64,000 bases of DNA from Clostridia bacterium (GCA_017541305.1 JAFXZJ010000016.1:1-64000), one strand, 5' to 3'; positions 24,383-33,167 are shown, numbered from the stretch's first letter. The notes: generated by a model from the sequence alone, not told the origin. Program-made: numbers and translations.

Positions 24383-24403
24383 ATTATCCTCCCATCGCTT
24401 TCG

Positions 24404-25057
24404 TCAGACGTTCAAAAATATCCTGCATCTGAGTATCGCAAACTCGTTCGTTTCGGTATAGGGAAGATCCAGCTCGATGCTGATCGGCTCCCCGTCCTCG
24501 TTTACCGAATCCGCCTTTACCGTCACACCTATCACGCTGCCGTCGTCGTTCAAAAGGGGCTTCACGCTCTCGATCGGGGCCGCGGCGCGCGTTCCCGAAG
24601 CCTTTATATAATAGAAGCCGTCCTCGTAATAGAAATCCTGCTCCTTTTCGGGATCGCGCCGGGTGCGGCGGAAATCGGCAAGCTCGATGCCCTTGAACAC
24701 CGACTTTACGAATTCATCGGCCTGCTCCTTGGGCAGCCTGCCATAGCCGGGAACGCCGCTGTATTCAAGCTGCTCCGTCGTAAAGCGGCAATAGATTATC
24801 CGCTCCATGCCGGCAAGATCCTGCCCCCGGGTCATATCGCATTCTCCGAAAAGGCTGAACGCCCCGATAAGCTCCTCGGCCCTTGCGCGCTGCGCATCGG
24901 TAAGCTCGACCGCTTCATCCTGCGCCGGCGCTGCGCTTTCCGCGGGAGCTTCGGTCGCTTTGGGATCGTTCCCCTCCCCGTTGCCGCCGCAGGCCGCAAG
25001 GCAAATAAGCGCCGCAAGCGCGATAAGAAGCGCGGTGATTCGCATAAAGTATCTCAT
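24404..25057 (-). CDS. Small lipoprotein of unknown function
   Basis: A 217-residue lipoprotein. The start at 25057 is set by a GGAGG 11 bases upstream; the ATG further 5' (25075) overlaps that ribosome site. The signal peptide ends LICLAACGG (lipobox). A short acidic linker is followed by a ~160-residue domain with predicted helices and a terminal beta strand (SIELDLPYTET). I do not recognise the family. It is first in an operon with yhaM and a peptide-binding lipoprotein. Confidence 0.75.
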   Translation of the reverse strand: MRYFMRITALLIALAALICLAACGGNGEGNDPKATEAPAESAAPAQDEAVELTDAQRARAEELIGAFSLFGECDMTRGQDLAGMERIIYCRFTTEQLEYSGVPGYGRLPKEQADEFVKSVFKGIELADFRRTRRDPEKEQDFYYEDGFYYIKASGTRAAAPIESVKPLLNDDGSVIGVTVKADSVNEDGEPISIELDLPYTETNEFAILRCRIFLNV

Positions 25058-25090
25058 ATCCGGAAAAACCTCCATATTATCTCAATTATA

Positions 25091-25119
25091 ATTATACCAT
25101 TCAAAACGCCCCGTGTCAA
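25091..25119 (-). promoter_or_regulatory. Consensus promoter of the lipoprotein-yhaM operon
   Basis: On the minus strand TTGACA (25114-25119), 17-bp spacer and TATAAT (25091-25096) with TGG before it. Confidence 0.85.
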
Positions 25120-25143
25120 AGGAAACGGAGCGCGTGTTTTGCA

Positions 25144-25178
25144 TAAAAAAGGGGCATGGCTTTATATTCCATGCCCCT
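25144..25178 (-). terminator. Terminator of the poly-gamma-glutamate operon
   Basis: The stem GGGGCATGG / CCATGCCCC (25151-25159, 25169-25177) is followed on the minus strand by TTTTTT. Confidence 0.88.
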
Positions 25179-25193
25179 TAACGATTTTATCTC

Positions 25194-26951
25194 TTACGGT
25201 TCGGTGGTCTCAACGCTGCCGTTCCTGCGCTGATCGGCCGCGCCGAAGGCGGTGCCGTCGCCCGTGATGCCCACGGCGTTGAACGCGCCGAAGTATTCGC
25301 GTGATGAGAACAGCAGGCGGTTGAAGCCGTTCTTTTCAAGGGTGGAATCGGGATCTATTATCGTCCTGTCCTCCATGTAGAAATTATAGCCGTTCATGAC
25401 GATCCTGGGCTTGTCGCACGCATCCTGAAGGGTCTCGCCGCCCTTGAAATAGCGGATGAGCACCTGCATCACGCTCTGGGGGATCCTGTCGCCGCCGGAG
25501 GAGCCCAGCGCCATCTTGAAGCCGTCGTCGCCCACGATAACGGTGGGGCAGGCGAAGGAGCGGGGACGCTGACCCTGCAGGCAGTAATTCCTGGCGGTGG
25601 GATTCTGGCTGGAGGTGACCATGGTGTCGTTAAGGAAGAAGCCGTCGGTATAGGTGCCAAGGCCGAAGAAATCCGAAAGCGTGTTCGTCATGGAAACCAT
25701 CATGCCGTTCTTGTCGATAACGGAGATATGCGTGGTGGATTCATGCTCGGGGTCGGTCTCGATGTATTCGGGATTGCCCGATCTCACCTGCTCGATCAGC
25801 TCGTTCATATGCGCCTCGGAAAGCAGATCGCCGGGCACCTCGTGATAGGCGGGGTCGCAGATGTTCCTGCGGCGGTCGCGCAGCGTGACGGAGGAAACGG
25901 ACGCCATTATCTTGGCATAGCGCATAAGATCGGTCTCATAGGTGTCCAGATCGACCGCTTCGGCGATCTCAAGCATCTGTATCAGCGTGGTGCCGGAGAA
26001 CGGCGCGGGAGCGGAGATCACCCTTCTGCCCATATATACGCCCTCGACGGGGGTGCGCTCGATCACCTTGTAGTTGTCGAAATCCTGATCGGTGAGCTTA
26101 TAGTTCAGCGCCTCGATTATGTGCTGCCTGATGGGCTGGCCCTGGCCGTAGAATATGTTGCTTCCATAGCGCTGAATAAGGCGGTAGGTATCCGCAAGCT
26201 CGGTCTGGCGGATCATTTCGCCTTCGACGAGCAGCCTGGAGCCGTTATAGAACTGGGGGTTTTTCCTGCTGCTGAGCTTGGAATGCGAGGTCTGCAGATG
26301 CCTTGCAAAGCTTTCCGAGATCGCAAAGCCGTTATCCGCATACTCAATGGCGGGCTGCAGCAGATTGCCCCAGGGAAGCGTGCCGTGCTCGTTATGCGCG
26401 GTCTCCATGCCGAGGACGAATCCGGGAACGCCCGTCTTGCCGAACACCATGCTCATGTCGGCGCCCGCGGCGTCGCGGTAATCATAGAAAACGCTTGAAT
26501 CGGTGGCGGGATCGTAAACGAGCATACCGCCGCCGCCGCCGATGCCGGATGCATAGGGCTCCAGCACGCCAAGCGCGAACGCAACGGCCACCGCGGCGTC
26601 CACCGCGTTGCCGCCGTTTTCAAGCACCTGGTTGCCTATCGCCGTGGCGATGGGATTGGAGCAGCTCACGCCGCCCGCGCTGGTGATCAGTATGGGCGGA
26701 TCGGAGAATACGGGCGCGTCCGTGAGATCCGCGGGGGGCTCGGTCTGATTGGGATCGGCCGTAACGCCGGGGGCCGCCGTGACCGCGGCGGGCTGCGAGG
26801 AGCTGATCACTTCGGGACCGGAGGGGTTATTATCGTCATTGGCAAGCAGCTTGGGCAGATAGACTATCGCGCCAAGGCCCACCGCAAGCACCAGCGCTAT
26901 GCAGACGAATATTATGAGTCCCTTGTTCTTCTGATTGCTTTTCTTTTCCAT
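25194..26951 (-). CDS. ggt: Membrane-anchored gamma-glutamyltransferase (CapD/Ggt-like)
   Basis: An N-terminal nucleophile hydrolase that cleaves or transfers gamma-glutamyl bonds. The 585-residue precursor has an N-terminal anchor helix (about 10-31) rather than a cleavable signal, then a Pro/Thr linker. The large-subunit motif AFALGVLEPYASGIGGGGGM is typical. The processing site and nucleophile lie at T406 in HESTTHISV, and SSGGDRIPQSV forms the oxyanion region. It is the last gene of a pgsB-pgsC-pgsA operon. By analogy with CapD and PgdS-like enzymes it may attach poly-gamma-glutamate to the wall or trim it. Confidence 0.92.
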   Translation of the reverse strand: MEKKSNQKNKGLIIFVCIALVLAVGLGAIVYLPKLLANDDNNPSGPEVISSSQPAAVTAAPGVTADPNQTEPPADLTDAPVFSDPPILITSAGGVSCSNPIATAIGNQVLENGGNAVDAAVAVAFALGVLEPYASGIGGGGGMLVYDPATDSSVFYDYRDAAGADMSMVFGKTGVPGFVLGMETAHNEHGTLPWGNLLQPAIEYADNGFAISESFARHLQTSHSKLSSRKNPQFYNGSRLLVEGEMIRQTELADTYRLIQRYGSNIFYGQGQPIRQHIIEALNYKLTDQDFDNYKVIERTPVEGVYMGRRVISAPAPFSGTTLIQMLEIAEAVDLDTYETDLMRYAKIMASVSSVTLRDRRRNICDPAYHEVPGDLLSEAHMNELIEQVRSGNPEYIETDPEHESTTHISVIDKNGMMVSMTNTLSDFFGLGTYTDGFFLNDTMVTSSQNPTARNYCLQGQRPRSFACPTVIVGDDGFKMALGSSGGDRIPQSVMQVLIRYFKGGETLQDACDKPRIVMNGYNFYMEDRTIIDPDSTLEKNGFNRLLFSSREYFGAFNAVGITGDGTAFGAADQRRNGSVETTEP

Positions 26952-26965
26952 TTAAGATACCAACC

Positions 26966-28138
26966 TTATCTGATTATGAGTCTGCCGTTTTCGATGGTAT
27001 AGTCGGCTTCGGAGCCGATATCGGAAACGAGCGTTCTTAATATGATAGCCGAATTAGTGATGACCGGCCTGCCGCCCTCGACGTTGAGGGGCACGACCTC
27101 GTAAGTCACGCCGCCGTCGGCGCCGAACACGCAGTTGAGCACCGCGCCGCGCTGGGTCATGGTGTAAGCCTCGTTGGCAACAAGATTTCCCAGGCCGTAG
27201 AATATGTACCCGTCGCCGTATTTTTCGGCCGAGAGCACCATCTGAATGCCCGTGCCCATTACCAGGTCGGCGCCGCTGTCGATAAGCAGGCGGCTGACGT
27301 TCCTCATGTAATCCGAAGGCTTCAGCAGATAATATTCGCCCCAGCTGACCGTGACCGCTATGAAAGCGTCGGGCTCGTTCTCGCGCATGTTCCTGATATC
27401 GCGGGCGATGTCGTTGTCCTTGTCGTTATAGGTGCGCACGTCATAGGTGAAATAATCGCGCGTCCTGTCGTCCGAGGTCTCTATGCCCACGTGCAGGATC
27501 GTCAGGCCCGTTTCGGGATCGGTGTGCCTTGTGAACACCGCGGCGTCGCCCGAAGCGGATGCGTCGATGCCGGCAACCGATATGCCGCCCGCGTCCTGGG
27601 GCCCGTTCACAACGGCGGCATGGGCGGATTCAAGCGTCCTCGAGGTCTCCAGGGCGCCCTTGGAGCCGTAACGGAACATATCCTTGCTGCTGATGGTCGC
27701 GTCGCGCACGCCGATATCGAAAAGCGTGGTGGCGAATTCGGTGTTGAAATACTTATCCGCGAACTTTATGGACATGCCGCTCTGATAGGTCTCGACCGCG
27801 TCCTCGATTATAGGGTCGTTTATGGGCACGCTGATGAAATCCGACTTGTCGAATATGCTGCGCACGCCCGAAAAATATTCTTCATATCCCTTGGCGTCGA
27901 TCACCTTGCCGTCGCCCACGCAGTTGACGTTGCCGGTGAAGGTGGCGGTGAAAGCGCCCGTGCCGGCTATGCCGTCATAGGCCGCGTCCTCGCCGTCAAA
28001 GTTAATGAATTTCAGCGCTATGCACAGGCCGATGAGCAGCACGGCGGCGACTATGTACCAGATGGGCGAGCCGGGCTTGCGCCGCCTGATACTGCGCTGT
28101 ACGCGCTGCCTTAAATTTAACTTCGCATTGCTTTCCAT
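26966..28138 (-). CDS. CapA/PgsA-like poly-gamma-glutamate protein with altered metal site
   Basis: A 390-residue membrane-anchored protein with a basic N-terminus (RRRKPGSP), one membrane helix (about 26-45) and an outer domain of the CapA/PgsA metallophosphoesterase-like family. Recognisable parts: FTATFTGNVNCVGDG at the first strand, AVTVSWGEYYLLKP and a late SAEKYGDGYIFYGLGNLVAN. In usual CapA proteins the corresponding histidines read HWG and GHHPH; here they are SWG and GTGIQ, so metal catalysis is unlikely. Position between pgsC and ggt supports a role in polymer export or synthase assembly. Confidence 0.85.
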   Translation of the reverse strand: MESNAKLNLRQRVQRSIRRRKPGSPIWYIVAAVLLIGLCIALKFINFDGEDAAYDGIAGTGAFTATFTGNVNCVGDGKVIDAKGYEEYFSGVRSIFDKSDFISVPINDPIIEDAVETYQSGMSIKFADKYFNTEFATTLFDIGVRDATISSKDMFRYGSKGALETSRTLESAHAAVVNGPQDAGGISVAGIDASASGDAAVFTRHTDPETGLTILHVGIETSDDRTRDYFTYDVRTYNDKDNDIARDIRNMRENEPDAFIAVTVSWGEYYLLKPSDYMRNVSRLLIDSGADLVMGTGIQMVLSAEKYGDGYIFYGLGNLVANEAYTMTQRGAVLNCVFGADGGVTYEVVPLNVEGGRPVITNSAIILRTLVSDIGSEADYTIENGRLIIR

Positions 28139-28149
28139 AATGCGTCTCC

Positions 28150-28599
28150 TCAGATCATTGCGATGACTTCAACGAGAACGTAGACTATCGCGGTGACCGC
28201 GACGGTGCCGATGAGCGTGAACTTGACGCCCTGCTTGGAAATGGTGCTGGCGATGAGCGCCGCGGTGATTACGCCGACGGAGGTCAGCGCGTCGATCGCG
28301 TCGAATATGCCGCCCAGGATGAGGTTGAGCAGGATTCGAAGTATCAGCGCGATGAATATGAACGCGACGAACTTCCTTTTGCCGTAAAGCATCATAAGGC
28401 GCGAGAGGCCGAATTCAACGGCAACGTAGGACAGTATGCCTATCGCCACGGTGCTGATAAGTATGCTCGGCTGATTGACCGTGAGCGCAAGATAAGCGGG
28501 AACGACTATGCCGCCCGCGGAAATGCCCGTCAGCTCGGTGAAAATAAGGCTGACGGCGATACCCAGAATAATAGTTGTGTAGACGTATGACAGTTCCAT
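28150..28599 (-). CDS. pgsC: Poly-gamma-glutamate synthase subunit PgsC/CapC
   Basis: A 149-residue protein with about five membrane helices; the length matches PgsC/CapC. The N-terminus FTELTGISAGGIVVPAYLAL is the family signature. PgsC forms the membrane part of the poly-gamma-glutamate synthase with PgsB and PgsA. It begins six bases after the pgsB stop and ends 11 bases before capA. Confidence 0.93.
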   Translation of the reverse strand: MELSYVYTTIILGIAVSLIFTELTGISAGGIVVPAYLALTVNQPSILISTVAIGILSYVAVEFGLSRLMMLYGKRKFVAFIFIALILRILLNLILGGIFDAIDALTSVGVITAALIASTISKQGVKFTLIGTVAVTAIVYVLVEVIAMI

Positions 28600-28604
28600 A
28601 TCGA

Positions 28605-29810
28605 TCAGGCGCTCGCGCCATCCTCCTTTTCCGATTTGCCGATGTTCATGAGCCCTTCGATGAGCTCTTCGCCAATGCCGTGAATGTTTCCTATGCCGAA
28701 TACCACGGCGCCCCCCAGGCGCTTCTCTATTTCGGATATCACCCTGCCGGGCTTGGCCGAATCGAGATTGAGATATTCCGCCTTGAAAAGGCCCTTTTTA
28801 TATGCGTCCGTAATGGGCTTGGTGTTCTTGCCCACCGCGATGACGGTCTTGCAGGGAAGGTGGGGAATGACGTCCGCCGCCATCTGGCGTGTGCGGTCGC
28901 CCCTGTCGCCGCGGCAGTTGGCAAGCACTATCAGGTTATCCCCGCTGACGCCCTTGTGCATCACGTGATCCCATATCTCAAGCGTTGAGACCGGGTCGTT
29001 CGCGGCAAAGCCGTTCACGAAGAAATCGCGGTTCTCCTGCGCCCCGATGGGGTTGATGGTCGCGATGCCGGGATCGGGCGGCGCGGTGAGTATGCCCGCC
29101 AGGGCCTCCTCGCGGTCGATGCCCAGCGCCTCGGCAAGGGCCAGGGGCACTGCCACGTTATTGGGGAACACCGCGTAATTGAACTTGTCCAGATACCCTT
29201 CGGGGATCTTGGATTCGTCCGCAACGAACACCTTGGTGTGCCTTTCCGCGGCGATCTTGGAAAAATACTCGGTATAATCGCTCGAGCCCAGCACCAGTAT
29301 GCCGTTATAGGGTATGGTGACGGTGAAGGCAAGCGCGATCTCGTCAAGGGTGGGGCCCATCTCGTCGATATGATCGGGCAGCACGTTGACTATGACGCCT
29401 ATCTGCGCCTTTATCATCTGCTCCTGATAGATCTTCTGCAGCTCGGGCTTGACCGCCATGCACTCGCACACCAGCGCTTCGGCGCCCCTGTCGGCGGCGC
29501 GGCTTATCACGCCTATCTGCTCCTTGATATTCGCGCCCTCGGGCTTGCGGTCGATGGGCTCCTCGTCGGCGTCCCAATACAGCATGCGGGCGGCGGAGCC
29601 CGTCGTCTTGCCGATGACCTTCACGCCATGGTATTTCAGCATGGCGGTGATCATCCTGGTGATGGTCGATTTGCCGCGGATGCCGTTGACGTTGATGCGC
29701 ATCGGTATCTTCTCGACCTGCTTAAGATGCTTGCGTTTCTCGAGTATGCCGAGCACTATCAGCGCGATCCCGCACACGGCTATGAGAATGTAAACAGGTA
29801 TGAACTTCAA
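28605..29810 (-). CDS. pgsB: Poly-gamma-glutamate synthase ATPase subunit PgsB/CapB
   Basis: An ATP-dependent amide ligase related to Mur ligases that polymerises glutamate through gamma bonds. The start is taken as the TTG at 29810: GGAGGG (29818-29823) lies seven bases upstream, and the resulting 401 residues match known PgsB (about 393). ATGs at 29825 and 29885 have no ribosome site. An N-terminal membrane helix is followed by the P-loop NGIRGKSTITRM and the central-domain motifs VCECMAVKPELQ and NVLPDHIDEMGP. It is first in the operon pgsB-pgsC-pgsA-ggt. Confidence 0.94.
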   Translation of the reverse strand: MKFIPVYILIAVCGIALIVLGILEKRKHLKQVEKIPMRINVNGIRGKSTITRMITAMLKYHGVKVIGKTTGSAARMLYWDADEEPIDRKPEGANIKEQIGVISRAADRGAEALVCECMAVKPELQKIYQEQMIKAQIGVIVNVLPDHIDEMGPTLDEIALAFTVTIPYNGILVLGSSDYTEYFSKIAAERHTKVFVADESKIPEGYLDKFNYAVFPNNVAVPLALAEALGIDREEALAGILTAPPDPGIATINPIGAQENRDFFVNGFAANDPVSTLEIWDHVMHKGVSGDNLIVLANCRGDRGDRTRQMAADVIPHLPCKTVIAVGKNTKPITDAYKKGLFKAEYLNLDSAKPGRVISEIEKRLGGAVVFGIGNIHGIGEELIEGLMNIGKSEKEDGASA

Positions 29811-29890
29811 AAAATAACCCTCCATCAGTGCTATGCTTTTCAGGCCCGAAACGGACAAAAAGTCCCCTTCGGCATATAACACCAAATTCT

Positions 29891-29919
29891 ATGATATCAT
29901 AAAAGCATTGTGAATGCAA
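29891..29919 (-). promoter_or_regulatory. Promoter of the poly-gamma-glutamate operon
   Basis: On the minus strand TTGCAT (29914-29919), 17-bp spacer and TATCAT (29891-29896). Confidence 0.65.
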
Positions 29920-30017
29920 CAACTTCCTTGATTTTTTGGGGATTTCTCATGAAAAAGTCATATTTCGGGATATTTTTCGCGCCTTTCTTTCAACCTGTAA
30001 TCGACTTTTTGTGCGTA

Positions 30018-30041
30018 TATTTACCGTCTTGACGGTATATA
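30018..30041. promoter_or_regulatory. Palindrome upstream of the pgs promoter
   Basis: TACCGTC (30022-30028) and GACGGTA (30031-30037) form a perfect inverted repeat with a TT centre, extended by ATAT on both sides with one mismatch. It lies in an AT-rich spacer about 100 bp upstream of the pgs -35 and may bind a regulator. Confidence 0.5.
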
Positions 30042-30081
30042 AATGAATCACAGTTCAGATTTGTGTATTTTTTATGAACAA

Positions 30082-30110
30082 GAAAAGGCCGGAGGCTGTT
30101 CCCTCCGGCA
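30082..30110 (-). terminator. Terminator of the second sigma/anti-sigma operon
   Basis: The stem GCCGGAGG / CCTCCGGC (30088-30095, 30102-30109) is followed on the minus strand by CTTTTCTT. Confidence 0.8.
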
Positions 30111-30127
30111 TTATTCAGCGCCGCGTT

Positions 30128-31594
30128 TTATCCGTTTATCGAATCGAGCACGCTCATAATAAGCCCCGGCAGATCCCATCCGCCGTTAACGGGGGCTTCC
30201 GCCGTGATCCTCACCGCGCAGCCGCCCGCCAGCACGAACGCCTCGAAATGCTCGTACTCGCCGTCGGAGCACTCCCTTATCAGCTCCCTTGAGAAGCCGT
30301 CGAGCGGACGGAACTCCGCCGCCTCCCCATCGAATAAGCCCGCGATCCGATCCTTATGCTCCGCGGGGACTATATCAACGTGCACGTCGGGGAAGTCATC
30401 GCCCTGCGGCCTGAATATCAGCTCCGCGCACCTCACGTCGTCCTCGGTGTAAAGCGCGGCCCTTGATGCAAAGCCCTCGGGCGCGCGCTTGGGCGCCGCC
30501 GCGCCTAAAAGCGGATCGTTCACGCAGTCCAAAAGGGTCGCTTCGGGCATCTTATCGGGATCGAGGAATTCGCTCCTGCCGCGTATGAGCGAAGCGACGC
30601 CCTCGGCGGCGTCCTTATCAAGGCACAGCACGCGGCCGTTTTCAAGCCGCTGCGCCTCATACACCCACACGCAGCCGTTTTCCCACAGCACTATGTCGAT
30701 CCGCATGCCGTCGGGCTTTGTGAGCCTCAGATACCCCACGCGGTCGGCGGTGGATACGCCTTCGGGGAACAGCTCGCCCTCGTCACGCCATTCGGCGGCG
30801 TCGAGCGCCGCTATGAACGCCGCCACGCTTTCGCCGTGCCCGGCGCCGATGGGCTCCCACACCTCCTCGTAATACTCCTCGGGGCTCCTGTGGAGTATCA
30901 GCTTCGAGCGGAACTCAAGCCCGTCGAAGCCCCCGAAGAAGGTCTCGAAAAGATCCGCGCCGCGCCTGTGTTCGGCGCCGAACGCGCTGTAATACACCCT
31001 AAGCCTTCCGCTGCCGTCGAGCTGACCAACGACGTATTCGGGATCGTACCCGCGAAGGGCGTAAACGGGGCCCTTCATGCCGCCGGCGCGCTCCTTAAGG
31101 GGCATTGCGGTGTGCGCGGGCAGGCCTCCCTCGATCGCGTCGGCGGAGACCTCGGCATTGCTGTCGAAGAACCATTCCGGATCCATGACTTCGGAGACCT
31201 CGCCTATCCTTTCGCCGACGAGCGCCTGCGCGCCGTCTATCACGGATATCAGATCGTAAAACCGCGAATCATGTATCAGGTAGCGCCATTCGCTTTCCTC
31301 CGATCCGCCCTCGTCGCCCTCGGCGACGATATCGCCGCCGTGCTCGGTGGGAAGTCCCGCGGGCTTCACGGCCTCAGTCGGCACGGGCGCCGAGGCCGCC
31401 TTGTCGTCGGCGGGCGTCTTGGGCTTCATCACCGCCATTGTCACCGCCGCCGCGCCCAGCGCCAGAACAAGCGCCGCCGCCGCGGGCACGAGCCGGGCAA
31501 GCCTTCTTTTGGGCTTTGCCTCCATATCGCGGGCTCCGTTTATAAGCCCGTTGTCTATATCGCCTATGGATTCCAAAAATTCCCTGCTGTTCAT
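30128..31594 (-). CDS. Probable transmembrane anti-sigma factor (second pair)
   Basis: A 488-residue protein with a cytoplasmic N-terminus MNSREFLESIGDIDNGLI, one membrane helix (about 34-54, LVPAAAALVLALGAAAVTM) and an outer region of about 420 residues of unknown fold. The N-terminal motif is shared with the anti-sigma-like proteins at 38083 and 62337, each directly behind a sigma gene. The outer region has repeated mixed alpha/beta segments and ends with an acidic, Arg-poor stretch. It starts 13 bases after the ECF sigma gene. The signal it senses is unknown. Confidence 0.68.
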   Translation of the reverse strand: MNSREFLESIGDIDNGLINGARDMEAKPKRRLARLVPAAAALVLALGAAAVTMAVMKPKTPADDKAASAPVPTEAVKPAGLPTEHGGDIVAEGDEGGSEESEWRYLIHDSRFYDLISVIDGAQALVGERIGEVSEVMDPEWFFDSNAEVSADAIEGGLPAHTAMPLKERAGGMKGPVYALRGYDPEYVVGQLDGSGRLRVYYSAFGAEHRRGADLFETFFGGFDGLEFRSKLILHRSPEEYYEEVWEPIGAGHGESVAAFIAALDAAEWRDEGELFPEGVSTADRVGYLRLTKPDGMRIDIVLWENGCVWVYEAQRLENGRVLCLDKDAAEGVASLIRGRSEFLDPDKMPEATLLDCVNDPLLGAAAPKRAPEGFASRAALYTEDDVRCAELIFRPQGDDFPDVHVDIVPAEHKDRIAGLFDGEAAEFRPLDGFSRELIRECSDGEYEHFEAFVLAGGCAVRITAEAPVNGGWDLPGLIMSVLDSING

Positions 31595-31607
31595 TATGAT
31601 CGCTCCT

Positions 31608-32168
31608 TTATACTTCGAATCCTTCTTTTTCCAGATACTTTTTCGGCTCCCCGCGCAGGCGCGAAAGCTGCATCTTGACCGCGCCGGCGCTCCTGCCGGT
31701 CAGCTCGCCTATCCTTTCAGCCGAATCGAAAAACCAGTAGCGCCTTATAAAAACGTTCCGCTTCTCCTCGGGAAGGCCCTCGAGGAAGGCGTTGAGCGCG
31801 TTCCCCAGCGCCCGCGATTCCACCTCGTTCTGCACGTCGGCCGACGAGGGCAGGCATTCCTCAAGCTCCCTCGTCAGCTCCGTCTGCGGAGCCGAGCGCT
31901 TTGCCGCGCGCTCCTTTTCGGCGCGGTTGATCGCGATGCAGCGCGTGATGCGGCCGAGATAGGCAAACAGATAGTCATACGGTCTGTTCGGCGGTATGCG
32001 GTTCCAAGCGGCAAGCAGCGCGTCGTTCACGCATTCCTCCGCGAACCCCTCGTCGCCCAAAGCGCCGAACGCGATCCTTTTAAGCTTCGCCCCGTACTTA
32101 TCCTGTGCGAGCGATATCGCCGTTTCGTCCCTTTGCAGGAACAAGTCCACAATTTTGCCGTCGTCCAA
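31608..32168 (-). CDS. ECF-type sigma factor (second pair)
   Basis: A 186-residue sigma factor with region 2 (about 10-85, AYLGRITRCIAINRAEKERA) and region 4 (about 125-180, LPEEKRNVFIRRYWFFDSAE, then GRSAGAVKMQLSRLR as recognition helix). It resembles the sigma factor at 63182, which has the same order of region 4 features. It is paired with a transmembrane protein directly downstream. An extended -10 promoter sits upstream. Confidence 0.9.
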   Translation of the reverse strand: MDDGKIVDLFLQRDETAISLAQDKYGAKLKRIAFGALGDEGFAEECVNDALLAAWNRIPPNRPYDYLFAYLGRITRCIAINRAEKERAAKRSAPQTELTRELEECLPSSADVQNEVESRALGNALNAFLEGLPEEKRNVFIRRYWFFDSAERIGELTGRSAGAVKMQLSRLRGEPKKYLEKEGFEV

Positions 32169-32210
32169 GGAAGCGTCCCTCCTTTTCGTTATTCAAAAGG
32201 CCTTTCACCC

Positions 32211-32219
32211 ATTATATCA
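32211..32219 (-). promoter_or_regulatory. Extended -10 element upstream of the second ECF sigma gene
   Basis: On the minus strand TGATATAAT (TG-n-TATAAT), about 45 bp before the ATG; no convincing -35 at 17 bp. Confidence 0.5.
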
Positions 32220-32330
32220 GTTTTTGACGCGCCGGGGTAACGCGAAAAAAGAAAAATGCCCCGATCCCGCGCTCCTGATAAGGAAGCAATCCGAATCAGA
32301 TAGTAGCGCACAGGAAAAGGCAAAGGAATT

Positions 32331-32367
32331 CCGAGATAAGCATTACGCTTGTCTCGGTTTTCTTTTT
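32331..32367 (+). terminator. Orphan terminator at the left edge of the accessory region
   Basis: The stem CCGAGATAAGC / GCTTGTCTCGG (32331-32341, 32347-32357) is followed by TTTTCTTTTT. No complete plus-strand gene precedes it, so it may be left from a lost or truncated element. Apart from this and the -10 element, nothing is seen between 32169 and 32446. Confidence 0.7.
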
Positions 32368-32446
32368 GAGAAAAACATCTCGCACATTCGTCAAATTCAA
32401 TTCGGTCTGCTATTATGTTCTCAGAAAGACTAAGGAGGATGTGACT

Positions 32447-32737
32447 ATGCGGACCGTTTTCAAAATACTGCTTGTCCTGCTATGGCTGCTGCTCACGATA
32501 CTAAAGCTCATATTCAAACTCACGGAAGGTGCAGCGGCTTTTGTACTTGCGATCGGCGGAGGCCTGCTGCTCGTGTACGACCTGTTTCTGATTATCATCG
32601 GCAGCGGCTCAAAAGAGCTTATGCTTCATCTGCTCATGATTGGAGCGTTACTGATCGCCGTTCCGTTCCTCGCGGGAATAATGACCGGCTTACTTGAAGC
32701 AGCGCAGGAACCCATCAAAGAATTCTTAGAATCATAG
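32447..32737 (+). CDS. Small membrane protein of a transposon relic
   Basis: A 96-residue very hydrophobic protein with about three membrane helices, starting at ATG 32447 eight bases after AAGGAGG. No family is recognised with certainty. It directly precedes a TnpV gene (12 bases), an association of small membrane proteins with Clostridia conjugative or mobilizable elements. I infer a mobile-element origin from this neighbour. Confidence 0.65.
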   Translation: MRTVFKILLVLLWLLLTILKLIFKLTEGAAAFVLAIGGGLLLVYDLFLIIIGSGSKELMLHLLMIGALLIAVPFLAGIMTGLLEAAQEPIKEFLES

Positions 32738-32749
32738 GAGGATACACAC

Positions 32750-33100
32750 ATGGACATCACTTACTCAAAACGCGAAGACTATTACTATCCCGACCTGACT
32801 CTCCCTCCCCAGACAATCGGGGATATCGGTCGTTTCGGACGAATGCGAAAGAAATATTTGAAGGAGCATCAGCCGGACACCTTCGCATTGATGCTGATGG
32901 AGAACATTCTGATGCAGCACCTCATCGACATCGACCACCAAGCCAATGAGCAGATCGACCTCATTACCTCCCAGCTCGCCCGTGCCGAGGGCGTGACCGA
33001 AGAGCTGAAAGCCCGCGATCAGCTTGGCTGGATACAGGCGATGAACTCCAATAGGGCACGAGCGGAGGAGACGGTCATCCGAGAAATAGTACTCAAGTAG
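32750..33100 (+). CDS. tnpV: TnpV-family transposon-encoded protein
   Basis: A 116-residue protein fitting the TnpV family of Tn4451-type elements: N-terminal DITYSKREDYYYPDLTLP, GRFGRMRKKYLKEHQP and the C-terminal AEGVTEELKARDQLGWIQAM. Its function in transposition is not established. AGGAGG lies 8 bases before the ATG. It marks mobile DNA next to the defence genes, although the recombinase belonging to it is not here. Confidence 0.88.
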   Translation: MDITYSKREDYYYPDLTLPPQTIGDIGRFGRMRKKYLKEHQPDTFALMLMENILMQHLIDIDHQANEQIDLITSQLARAEGVTEELKARDQLGWIQAMNSNRARAEETVIREIVLK

Positions 33101-33135
33101 CAACTGACTTGACGAAAAGAATTATCCACTTATGA

Positions 33136-33167
33136 AAGCGATGGACTTCAAGCTCCATCGCTTTTTG
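33136..33167 (+). terminator. Terminator after tnpV
   Basis: The stem AGCGATGGA / TCCATCGCT (33136-33144, 33154-33162) is followed by TTTTTG. It isolates the defence operon from the tnpV transcript. Confidence 0.8.

Noticed and set aside
32260..32400. A short coding-like plus-strand stretch before the small membrane protein
   Set aside because: It overlaps a terminator hairpin and has no start site or family; it may be a gene remnant but cannot be supported.
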